Assembly: GCA_035541775.1 (NCBI GenBank)
Contig: DATKMP010000058.1
Coordinates: 1 to 7,677, forward strand
From: DATKMP01 sp035541775
Lineage (GTDB): Bacteria; Bacteroidota; Ignavibacteria; UBA10030
Length of the DNA: 7,677 bases
Reading direction: 5' to 3'
Under the pieces are notes generated by a model. It made no database searches, was not told where the DNA came from, and worked only from the letters and a program-made list of their open reading frames with translations. Shown one piece after another: positions 1 to 5,568 of this stretch. Each line of letters starts with the position of its first letter. Within the stretch, counting starts at the first letter, position 1. A program made the translations under genes and the position numbers.

Positions 1-992
1 TTGATTACCAAATGTTCCGGCGCATATTCATTTGAAAATTTTACGGCATCCTCAATCGAAGAAACAATGAGCGCAAAACAATTTTGTAACGACTTCAAAA
101 TAATTTCCTGCCGCGAAAATTCTTTTGCACGTTGTTCTAATTGAGCTGATACCGATTGAGCGAATGCGGCACTGTTCGTTACCAGTACCGCCTGTGCATC
201 CGGATCATGTTCGGCTTGCGAAATTAGATCATAACATACAACAGCGGAATTCGCAGCTTCGTCGGCAATCACCAAAACTTCCGAAGGGCCGGCAAGCATA
301 TCGATAGCGGCGCCGTCAGAATCGTTCGAAACAATTTGTTTAGCAGCAGCGACGTACCGATTGCCCGGGCCAAAAATTTTATCGACTTTTGGAATCGACT
401 GCGTTCCATACGCCATCGCTGCAATCGCTTGCGCACCGCCGGCTTTATACACTTCGTGAATTCCCAGTACATCGGCAGCAACGAGCACATATGGATCAAC
501 ATTTCCATTTGTTTTCGGCAGTGAACAAAGAATGATGCGCGAACATCCGGCAAGCGTTGCAGGGACGCCAAGCATCAACACTGTCGACGGCAGCGGTGCT
601 GAACCTGCCGGGACATACAATCCGACGCGTTCGATGGCGCGAGGTTCGCGTTTGCAAACAATGCCGGGCATTGTTTCAACTTGCTGCACATTCGGAATTT
701 GAGTTTGGTGAAACGCACGGAGATTGTTCACAGCAATGGTGAGTGATTGTTTAAAAGACTCGGGAACAATTTTTTGAGCGGCTTCAAATTCCTCTTTTGT
801 AACACGGAAATTTTGAATGTGTACTTTATCAAAGCGCTGCGTACATTCGCGGAGCGCATCATCACCGCGGCGTTTGATGTCGGCACACAATGATTGAACA
901 GCGTCGTTGGAAAACGTTGCCGACTGCGAAGGACGCGTTACAAGCTGTCTTCGCTGCTGATCGTTCAATTGTTGTGCGTTAAAAATCTTCAT
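1..992 (-). CDS. hisD: Histidinol dehydrogenase HisD (3' end off window)
   Basis: HisD catalyses the last two steps of histidine synthesis: NAD-dependent, zinc-requiring oxidation of L-histidinol to histidinal and then to L-histidine in the cytoplasm. The reading frame is open from ATG 992 to the window edge, giving 330 codons of a protein usually about 430 residues long, so the C-terminal quarter is missing. Visible family motifs are VGLYVPAG (123-130), KIFGPGNRYV (205-214) and the signature IDMLAGPSEVLVIAD (230-244). Q259 and H262 in SQAEHD sit at the numbers of two zinc ligands in E. coli HisD, and E326-H327 in YAPEHL match its catalytic pair. The other two ligands (D360 and H419 in E. coli) would lie beyond position 1. 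The start ATG overlaps the hisG stop as ATGA and has no visible Shine-Dalgarno sequence, so translation is probably coupled to hisG. The identification is very secure; more his genes may follow outside the window. Confidence 0.97.
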   Translation of the reverse strand, partial: MKIFNAQQLNDQQRRQLVTRPSQSATFSNDAVQSLCADIKRRGDDALRECTQRFDKVHIQNFRVTKEEFEAAQKIVPESFKQSLTIAVNNLRAFHQTQIPNVQQVETMPGIVCKREPRAIERVGLYVPAGSAPLPSTVLMLGVPATLAGCSRIILCSLPKTNGNVDPYVLVAADVLGIHEVYKAGGAQAIAAMAYGTQSIPKVDKIFGPGNRYVAAAKQIVSNDSDGAAIDMLAGPSEVLVIADEAANSAVVCYDLISQAEHDPDAQAVLVTNSAAFAQSVSAQLEQRAKEFSRQEIILKSLQNCFALIVSSIEDAVKFSNEYAPEHLVI

Positions 993-1864
993 CGAATAAT
1001 GGTTTCAATCGGTGTAACGATAATGCCGCTTGCACCGGCGGCTTTCAATTTTTCCATCACATCCCAAAACACATCTTCGGCAATCACGGAGTGCACGGCA
1101 ACCATACCGGATTCCGCCAGCGGAACAACCGTCGGACTTTTCAAGCTCGGAATAATGCTTTTAATTTTTTGCAACGACTGTACCGGAGCATTCAACATCA
1201 AATAACGTTTGCCGCGTGCATCGAGCGAACCGCGCATTCGAATCAACAATCGATCGATCATCGCACGTTTGGCTTTATCTTTCAGCGCCGCGCGGCTTGC
1301 AACCAGTACCGCTTGCGATTCGAAGACGGTGCAAAATACTTTCAGGCCGTTCATCTTTGCCGTCGTTCCGGTGGACACAATATCGCAAATCGCATCGGCA
1401 ACGTCAAGGCTCGGTGCAAGTTCTACTGAGCCGCTAAGTTTAATGATTTCGGCTTTCACTTTTTCTTTTTTCAAAAATTCGCTCAACGTGTTGGGATAAG
1501 TGGTTCCAAGACGTTTTCCGTTCAAATCCTTAACCGAACGAATGCCGGAACGCTGCGGAACACTGATCATCAATTTGCAACCGCCGAAACCAAGCGGCAG
1601 CAGTAGATCAACGTCTGCTCGATGTTCTTTAATAATATTTTCGCCGACAATGCCAAGGTCAGCAACGCCGTCCTGGACGTATTCAGGAATATCATCGTCG
1701 CGGATCGCAAGAATATCCAAATCGAAATTCTTGCATGGCGAGTATAAACTTTGTTTGAGATATTCGAAACTCAATCCGCATGCGCGCAGCAGCCCGACCG
1801 ATTCTTCGGTGAGCCGTCCGTTGCGCTGCAGTGCAATTTTCATTCGTCCATTTTTTGCTAACAT
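989..1864 (-). CDS. hisG: ATP phosphoribosyltransferase HisG, long form
   Basis: HisG catalyses the first, committed step of histidine synthesis, joining ATP and PRPP to give phosphoribosyl-ATP; in the family this step is feedback-inhibited by histidine. The 291-residue product has the long-form layout. An N-terminal catalytic part starts MKIALQRNGRL (8-18) and carries the PRPP-binding loop in ADAICDIVSTGTTAK (156-170). A C-terminal HisG_C regulatory domain spans about 216-291 and ends GIIVTPIETIIR. Long forms work without HisZ, so no hisZ is expected. Start 1864 is chosen because GGAG (1874-1871 on the minus strand) lies 6 nt upstream; an internal ATG at 1843 is possible and would remove seven residues. 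The gene follows the YerC-like regulator gene by 35 nt and overlaps hisD by 4 nt. An inverted repeat directly before the start codon, shared with the regulator gene, suggests control by that regulator. Confidence 0.97.
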   Translation of the reverse strand: MLAKNGRMKIALQRNGRLTEESVGLLRACGLSFEYLKQSLYSPCKNFDLDILAIRDDDIPEYVQDGVADLGIVGENIIKEHRADVDLLLPLGFGGCKLMISVPQRSGIRSVKDLNGKRLGTTYPNTLSEFLKKEKVKAEIIKLSGSVELAPSLDVADAICDIVSTGTTAKMNGLKVFCTVFESQAVLVASRAALKDKAKRAMIDRLLIRMRGSLDARGKRYLMLNAPVQSLQKIKSIIPSLKSPTVVPLAESGMVAVHSVIAEDVFWDVMEKLKAAGASGIIVTPIETIIR

Positions 1865-1882
1865 ACTTTACTCCGGTAAAGT
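1865..1882 (-). promoter_or_regulatory. Predicted operator before hisG (inverted repeat)
   Basis: Perfect 7-bp arms ACTTTAC (1865-1871) and GTAAAGT (1876-1882) flank the spacer TCCG. The element touches the hisG start codon (1864-1862), and the hisG Shine-Dalgarno GGAG (1874-1871) lies in the spacer and first base of one arm. It matches the repeat before the YerC-like gene at 17 of 18 positions. No convincing -35/-10 pair was found just upstream, so it may act on an internal promoter, as a roadblock, or as an RNA hairpin hiding the ribosome binding site in read-through transcripts. The repeat is seen directly; the operator role is inference. Confidence 0.7.
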
Positions 1883-1889
1883 CTTTTCG

Positions 1890-1903
1890 ATAAAAATTTT
1901 TAT
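1890..1903. repeat. A/T-only palindrome in the yerC-hisG gap
   Basis: A perfect 14-bp A/T palindrome (ATAAAAA followed by TTTTTAT) overlaps the last codons of the YerC-like gene and fills much of its 35-nt gap to hisG. It lies 7 bp upstream of the hisG inverted repeat. It could help DNA bending or an undetected hisG promoter, or simply reflect A/T-rich spacer composition. It lacks a GC stem, so it is not a convincing terminator. Confidence 0.3.
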
Positions 1904-2181
1904 TTAGTTTTTTCCACCATCATGGCGTAGCCGCCTTTGCCGCGGCGCAGCCATTGACCCACGCGGGCGATCGTACGGGAGCTTAATCCCGTTTCTTCGA
2001 CGATTTGGCTGTAGGATTTACCTTCTGCCAGCATTCGCGCCACCTTCCAGCGCTCGGCAAATTCCTGAATCTCTAATTCTGTTAAGAGATCGCGAAAAAA
2101 TGACCGGCATTCGGCGAGCGTTTCTAAATGTAGAATCGTATTGTACAATTCGTCGGCGTCTTTGTTTTGCAATTTCTTCAT
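1900..2181 (-). CDS. yerC: TrpR-family transcriptional regulator, YerC/YecD type
   Basis: This 93-residue protein matches the YerC/YecD branch of the Trp-repressor fold: all-helical, DNA-binding, normally dimeric, and repressing when a small ligand is bound. The central part reads LLTELEIQEFAERWKVARML (32-51). The helix-turn-helix lies near 56-74 (SYSQIVEETGLSSRTIARV). Compared by eye with E. coli TrpR, the tryptophan-contacting T44, R54 and R84 appear kept as T34, R44 and R73. G85 and S88 appear replaced by V74 and W77, so a ligand other than tryptophan is plausible. The gene is first in a unit with hisG and hisD, and YerC-type proteins have been linked to histidine genes in Gram-positive bacteria; a histidine-responsive repressor is therefore the likely role, by inference. 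ATG 2181 is used because a strong promoter ends just upstream, leaving a leader of about 10 nt. An inverted repeat over that promoter suggests autoregulation. Confidence 0.92.
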   Translation of the reverse strand: MKKLQNKDADELYNTILHLETLAECRSFFRDLLTELEIQEFAERWKVARMLAEGKSYSQIVEETGLSSRTIARVGQWLRRGKGGYAMMVEKTK

Positions 2182-2201
2182 ACTTTACTCAGGTAAAGTA
2201 T
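2180..2201 (-). promoter_or_regulatory. Predicted autoregulatory operator before yerC
   Basis: Perfect 9-bp arms (ATACTTTAC at 2180-2188 and GTAAAGTAT at 2193-2201) flank the spacer TCAG. The repeat spans the -10 box (2202-2197), the expected transcription start near 2190 and the first bases of the start codon (2181). A protein bound here would block RNA polymerase. Because transcription should start inside the repeat, the yerC mRNA would not contain the full hairpin, which favours a DNA operator over an RNA switch at this site. The core is shared with the hisG repeat at 17 of 18 positions and has the same offset from the start codon. Confidence 0.75.
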
Positions 2202-2225
2202 AATCCTTTTTTTCCTGAGAGTCAA
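2197..2225 (-). promoter_or_regulatory. Sigma-70-type promoter of yerC-hisG-hisD
   Basis: On the minus strand, TTGACT (2225-2220) and TATACT (2202-2197) are separated by exactly 17 nt, each one base from consensus. The expected start near 2190 leaves a leader of only about 10 nt, with a weak GAG as ribosome binding site before ATG 2181. The -10 box lies inside the predicted operator. No second convincing promoter was found before hisG, so this one probably drives the three genes together. Confidence 0.75.
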
Positions 2226-2253
2226 GAAGAATGTTGTGAAGTCAACGGGCGGC

Positions 2254-2282
2254 TTGTTCGTTTATGAAAACTTTCCTATTAT
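2254..2282 (+). promoter_or_regulatory. Putative promoter of the etfBA unit
   Basis: TTGTTC (2254-2259) and TATTAT (2277-2282) are spaced by 17 nt on the plus strand, with an expected start near 2289 and a leader of about 65 nt to etfB. It points away from the yerC promoter, with 28 nt between the two -35 boxes. The match is fair rather than strong. No copy of the ACTTTAC repeat is present on this side, so no sign of shared control by the YerC-like regulator was seen. Confidence 0.5.
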
Positions 2283-2353
2283 TGTATGTATGGAGATTGG
2301 TAGAATTATCGATAAAACACAAATACATCCATTCACTAATTATTTTATGAGCT

Positions 2354-3100
2354 ATGAAAATTGCAGTCTGTATTAATCATGTTCCCGATACTGCCGCACG
2401 CATTGCCGTCGGCAGCGATGGAAAATCCATTGACAAAACGGGTGTCACCTTTGTTGTCAATCCGTACGATGAATTCGCGATTGAAGAATGCCTGCGCCTG
2501 AAAGAAAAAAATGGCGGCGAAGTGGTTGCCATTTCCCTTGGCGGCGATATGCATAAAGAAACACTGCGCAAAGCGTACGCGATGGGCGTGGACAAGGCGG
2601 TTCTTTTGAAAGACGAAACGCCGCGCGATTCATTTTCTGTCGCTTACGCACTTGCAAATTATTTGAAGGAACTGAATCCTGAAATTATTTTCTTCGGCAA
2701 ACAATCTGTTGACGGAGATGATGCGGCGGTCGGCATCATGGTGGCGGAGCTACTCAATCTTCCGTCTGTTTCTACGATTGTAAAGTTGGACGTTGCACAG
2801 GGTAAAGCAATTGCCGAGCGCGAAATCGAAGGCGGGCTCGAAGCGGTTGAAACCACGTTGCCCGCAGTGTTCACCGCGCAAAAAGGATTGAACGAGCCCC
2901 GCTACCCATCGTTGAAAGGAATTATGCAATCCAAAAATAAACTGATTGAAGAAAAGGCCCCGGCTGCTGCATCGTCGAAAGTGGAAGTGGTTGCACTTCG
3001 CAAACCGTCTTCGAAGAATGCGGGAAAAATTGTCGGCACCGATGTGAGCGCCGTTCCGGAATTGGTGCGATTGCTCCACGAAGAAGCAAAAGTTATTTAA
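2354..3100 (+). CDS. etfB: Electron transfer flavoprotein subunit beta
   Basis: EtfB pairs with EtfA in the cytoplasmic heterodimer that takes electrons from acyl-CoA and related dehydrogenases and passes them on to the quinone pool or other acceptors. At 248 residues it has normal family length. Visible features are the N-terminal strand MKIAVCINHVPDT (1-13), NPYDEFAIEECLRLKEK (36-52), the nucleotide-binding stretch GKQSVDGDDAAVG (115-127), EREIEGGLEAVE (155-166) and the partner-recognition loop LNEPRYPSLKGIM (179-191). Where classical AMP-binding EtfB reads DDDCNQTG, this protein reads DGDDAAVG, so the bound nucleotide is uncertain. The alanine-rich stretch at 201-208 looks like a linker to a C-terminal tail. 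ATG 2354 is supported by the conserved N terminus, though no good Shine-Dalgarno precedes it. The gene is first in its unit; etfA follows after 20 nt. Confidence 0.96.
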   Translation: MKIAVCINHVPDTAARIAVGSDGKSIDKTGVTFVVNPYDEFAIEECLRLKEKNGGEVVAISLGGDMHKETLRKAYAMGVDKAVLLKDETPRDSFSVAYALANYLKELNPEIIFFGKQSVDGDDAAVGIMVAELLNLPSVSTIVKLDVAQGKAIAEREIEGGLEAVETTLPAVFTAQKGLNEPRYPSLKGIMQSKNKLIEEKAPAAASSKVEVVALRKPSSKNAGKIVGTDVSAVPELVRLLHEEAKVI

Positions 3101-3108
3101 CACCGAAT

Positions 3109-3114
3109 GGAAAG
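3109..3114 (+). promoter_or_regulatory. etfA: Ribosome binding site deciding the etfA start
   Basis: GGAAAG lies 6 nt before ATG 3121. An in-frame TTG at 3115 would add two residues but touches this site directly, leaving no spacing, so ATG 3121 is the better start. Confidence 0.7.
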
Positions 3115-3120
3115 TTGACC

Positions 3121-4095
3121 ATGAAAATTTTAGCAATTGTTGAACAACGAGATTATAAAATCAAAAAAAACGCTTACGAAGTCGTCGCCACCGCACGCTC
3201 GCTCGCCCAACAAACTAATGGAGAAGTGACCGCATTAGTGATCGGCGATAACATACCATCAGCCGCAGCGGAACTTGGTGCGTACGGCGCATCAAAAGTA
3301 ATCGCCGTGCAGCATCCGAAATTAGCAAAATATTCTGCTACTGCCTATGCAAAAATCGCTGCGGAAATTGCAACGAAAGAACATGCGGCGATTGTACTGA
3401 TTTCAGCGACAGCAATGGGAAAAGATTTTGCCCCTCGTGTTGCGGTGAAACTAGATGCAGGTCTTGCCGCTGATGTTACTGCATTAAAAATTGAGAACGG
3501 CGAAATTAACGCCACGCGTCCGGTGTACGCCGGCAAAGCATTAACGGATATTAAAGTGACTTCGGCAGTAAAAGTTTTGACGCTTCGCCCGAACGTGTTC
3601 CCCGCTGGAACAACCAACGGCGCGACCGCGGCCGTAGAAGTTGTGGATGTTCCTCTCGCCGATTCCGACTTTGCCTCCATCGTTACTACAACTTCGCAAG
3701 CATCTGGAAAGCTAGATGTTGCCGAAGCTGATATTATTGTTACGGGTGGACGCGGGATGAAGGGGCCGGAGAATTTTAAAATTTTGGAAGAACTTGCAGG
3801 TACCATCGGTGCAGCGGTCGGCGCGTCGCGCGCTGCAGTTGATGCCGGCTGGCGCCCGCATGAAGATCAAGTCGGTCAGACGGGAAAAACCGTTTCGCCG
3901 TCGTTGTATGTTGCAGTTGCTGTCTCGGGTGCCATTCAGCATCTTGCCGGCATGTCCTCTTCAAAATATATCGTTGCCATCAATAAAGATAAAGATGCGC
4001 CGATTTTTCAATCGGCCGATTACGGCATCGTAGCCGATGCATTTGAAATTGTACCCGCAATGACGCAAGAAATAAAAAAACTCTTAGGAAAGTAA
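3121..4095 (+). CDS. etfA: Electron transfer flavoprotein subunit alpha
   Basis: EtfA carries the FAD of the EtfAB dimer. The 324-residue product has the expected two-part structure. The N-terminal Rossmann-like domain starts MKILAIVEQRDYKIKKNAYE and runs to about 190. The C-terminal FAD-binding domain (about 200-324) contains VTGGRGMKGPENF (207-219), GASRAAVDAGW (234-244), QVGQTGKTVSPSLY (250-263), SGAIQHLAGM (269-278), VAINKDKDAPIF (285-296) and ADYGIVADAFEIVPAM (299-314). These are the FAD-contacting segments of the family, including the ETF alpha signature around LYVAVAVSGAIQH. Nothing is truncated. Pairing with etfB 20 nt upstream is standard. The stop codon is one base before the next start, and the ribosome binding site of that gene lies within the etfA end, so the downstream nuclease is probably co-translated. 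Which dehydrogenase feeds this ETF cannot be told from the window. Confidence 0.97.
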   Translation: MKILAIVEQRDYKIKKNAYEVVATARSLAQQTNGEVTALVIGDNIPSAAAELGAYGASKVIAVQHPKLAKYSATAYAKIAAEIATKEHAAIVLISATAMGKDFAPRVAVKLDAGLAADVTALKIENGEINATRPVYAGKALTDIKVTSAVKVLTLRPNVFPAGTTNGATAAVEVVDVPLADSDFASIVTTTSQASGKLDVAEADIIVTGGRGMKGPENFKILEELAGTIGAAVGASRAAVDAGWRPHEDQVGQTGKTVSPSLYVAVAVSGAIQHLAGMSSSKYIVAINKDKDAPIFQSADYGIVADAFEIVPAMTQEIKKLLGK

Positions 4096-4096
4096 A

Positions 4097-4690
4097 ATGT
4101 CCGACGAGGACAAAGTACAGGTCGATATTCTTGGATTGTCCAGCAGTCCATCCAGCGGCGGCGCCTACGCGCTCATCTTAAAAGAAACGAATGGCCCGCG
4201 CCGTTTGCCGATCATCATCGGCGCCTTCGAGGCGCAGTCGATTGCCTTGCAAATGGAAGGCATCACGCCGCCGCGCCCATTGACGCACGACCTCATGAAA
4301 AACTTGATCGACACGCTCGGCGGAGATTTGCTGGACGTGCTGATCAATGATTTACGCGACGGTACATTTTTCGCACGACTCACGTTGGACACACAGGAAA
4401 TCGATTCACGCCCTAGCGATGCAATTGCGCTCGCCGTGCGTTTCAATGTTCCAATTTTCGTGGCAGAAAAAGTGATGGAAGAGGCTTCATTTATTCCGGA
4501 GAATGAAGAACAAGAAAAAATTACGCCGCCGCTGACAAAATTACAAGGTGACGAAGCCGCAAAAATAGATCAGGGCAGCAAACTCGAGCAGCTTCAAAAA
4601 CAACTTGAAGACGCCATTGCTAAAGAAGACTACGAAAAAGCAGCGCGTATCCGCGACGAAATCAAACAATATATTGCCCGTAATTCATAA
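4097..4690 (+). CDS. Bifunctional nuclease (DUF151) with C-terminal UVR motif
   Basis: This 197-residue protein begins with a DUF151/BFN domain (about 5-135), seen in RRLPIIIGAFEAQSIALQME (35-54), PRPLTHDLMKNLIDTLGG (59-76) and SRPSDAIALAVRFNVPIFVA (104-123). After an acidic linker comes a UVR motif (about 163-192, EQLQKQLEDAIAKEDYEKAA at 164-183), the short coiled-coil helix pair also found in UvrB, UvrC and ClpA/C-type proteins. Founding DUF151 members were described as having RNase and DNase activity; the UVR part suggests a protein partner. Both points are family knowledge and were not shown for this protein. AGGAAAG (4086-4092), inside the end of etfA, lies 4 nt before ATG 4097, and the gap to the etfA stop is one base. 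This close coupling suggests shared expression with etfBA; a functional link to electron transfer is only positional. Confidence 0.9.
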   Translation: MSDEDKVQVDILGLSSSPSSGGAYALILKETNGPRRLPIIIGAFEAQSIALQMEGITPPRPLTHDLMKNLIDTLGGDLLDVLINDLRDGTFFARLTLDTQEIDSRPSDAIALAVRFNVPIFVAEKVMEEASFIPENEEQEKITPPLTKLQGDEAAKIDQGSKLEQLQKQLEDAIAKEDYEKAARIRDEIKQYIARNS

Positions 4691-4724
4691 GCCGTATGAC
4701 ACTTCACTATTTTTTCACTTGTAT

Positions 4725-4730
4725 AGGAGA
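4725..4730 (+). promoter_or_regulatory. Ribosome binding site deciding the TPR-gene start
   Basis: AGGAGA lies 6 nt before ATG 4737, and that start gives a clean signal peptide. The same frame is open further upstream to an ATG at 4605, but that start would lie inside the nuclease gene and put 44 unlikely residues before the signal sequence. Confidence 0.8.
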
Positions 4731-4736
4731 TTCCGC

Positions 4737-5519
4737 ATGAGTATCTCTCGTGTTTTTTGGGGCGTCTTTTTCATCAGCTTCAGTTGTTATTCGTTGATGC
4801 CGGCTCAGCAAACAAACAATGTTTCAGAACTTCTTGCCGAGGGCGATCACTATTCAGAAAAACTTTTTAACGATCAAAAAGCGCTGCAAAGTTTTCAAGC
4901 AGCGCTTGCGCTTGCGCCAAACGATTACGAGCTCTTGTGGCGCATGAGCCGAACGTATGCCGACATCGGCGAACACATGCCGCACAAAACGGATGAAGAG
5001 AAAAAAAACCAATTAGAAATTTATGACCGATCGTTGGAGTTTGCACAAAAAGCCATCGCAGCAAACACAAACGGCTCGATGGGGTACACACGACGCGCCA
5101 TTACGAATGGCCGCATTGCCTTATTTCGCGGCGTGTGGGAATCCATTGACATTGTGAAGCAAATTAAAGCGGATTGTGAAAAAGCCATTCAGCTCGATCC
5201 TCAAAATGCCGCAGCATACTATGTACTCGGGCGAGCACACATGAAGGTGTGTGAGAAACCGAAAATGATTCGCTGGCCATTGGGATTAAGCTGGGCAAAC
5301 ATGGACGATGCCATCCAAAATTATGAAAAATCAATTGCCCTTCGTCCGGACTTCGTGATGTATCGCCTTGATTGTGCAAAAGCATATATTGAAGAAAATG
5401 AATATGATAAAGCAACGTTGCATTTACGCAAAATTTCCACGCTTGCAAAAGCAAACGAAGATGACGATGAGTTTAAAAAAGAAGCGGCACAACTGCTAGA
5501 GACTATTAAAGACAAGTAA
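4737..5519 (+). CDS. Secreted tetratricopeptide-repeat protein
   Basis: The 260-residue product starts with a Sec-type signal peptide: MSISR, then a hydrophobic run at 6-20, with probable cleavage after A23 (MPA before QQ). C17 lies in a poor lipobox context, so a soluble periplasmic protein is more likely than a lipoprotein. The rest is helical TPR solenoid. A first repeat spans about 29-62 (ALALAPNDYELLWRMSRTYA at 56-75), another about 143-171 (CEKAIQLDPQNAAAYYVLGR at 147-166), and another about 187-220 (AIQNYEKSIALRPDF at 192-206). The middle stretch NGRIALFRGVWESIDIVKQI (124-143), together with RWPLGLSWANMDDA, recalls the TPR proteins related to animal RMDN (regulator of microtubule dynamics); that comparison is from memory. 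TPRs bind proteins, so a scaffold role is likely, but the partner is unknown. It follows the nuclease gene after 46 nt and is the last gene before the terminator at 5541. Confidence 0.85.
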   Translation: MSISRVFWGVFFISFSCYSLMPAQQTNNVSELLAEGDHYSEKLFNDQKALQSFQAALALAPNDYELLWRMSRTYADIGEHMPHKTDEEKKNQLEIYDRSLEFAQKAIAANTNGSMGYTRRAITNGRIALFRGVWESIDIVKQIKADCEKAIQLDPQNAAAYYVLGRAHMKVCEKPKMIRWPLGLSWANMDDAIQNYEKSIALRPDFVMYRLDCAKAYIEENEYDKATLHLRKISTLAKANEDDDEFKKEAAQLLETIKDK

Positions 5520-5540
5520 GTCTTATCGCTTTACAATTCT

Positions 5541-5568
5541 ATGCCTTGCATTTTTGCGAGGCATTTTT
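5541..5568 (+). terminator. Intrinsic terminator of the etf unit
   Basis: A 9-bp stem (ATGCCTTGC at 5541-5549 with GCGAGGCAT at 5556-5564, including one G-U pair in RNA) closes a 6-nt loop and is followed by TTTT at 5565-5568. It lies 21 nt after the TPR-gene stop. In the opposite direction the stem is not followed by a T-run, so termination of the converging transporter transcript would be weak here. Confidence 0.85.

Noticed and set aside
125..742. Several open frames of 60-100 codons on both strands within the hisD region.
   Set aside because: They overlap the intact, strongly conserved HisD frame and show no recognisable protein features.
2290..2376. A 28-codon reading frame on the plus strand overlapping the etfB start, and a 5-codon frame at 2286-2303, as possible leader peptides.
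   Set aside because: No ribosome binding site, no run of regulatory codons and no pairing structures indicating attenuation; likely chance frames in the leader.
3345..3806. A 153-codon minus-strand frame inside etfA.
   Set aside because: Long antisense frame caused by etfA codon use; low-complexity Ser/Ala/Thr product and no ribosome binding site support.
4696..4725. A possible promoter ATGACA-18-TGTATA just before the TPR gene.
   Set aside because: Its start point would fall after the AGGAGA ribosome binding site (4725-4730), so a transcript from it would lack that site.
4605..4736. A 44-residue N-terminal extension of the TPR protein.
   Set aside because: It lies largely within the nuclease gene in another frame, and ATG 4737 has a good ribosome binding site and opens a signal peptide.
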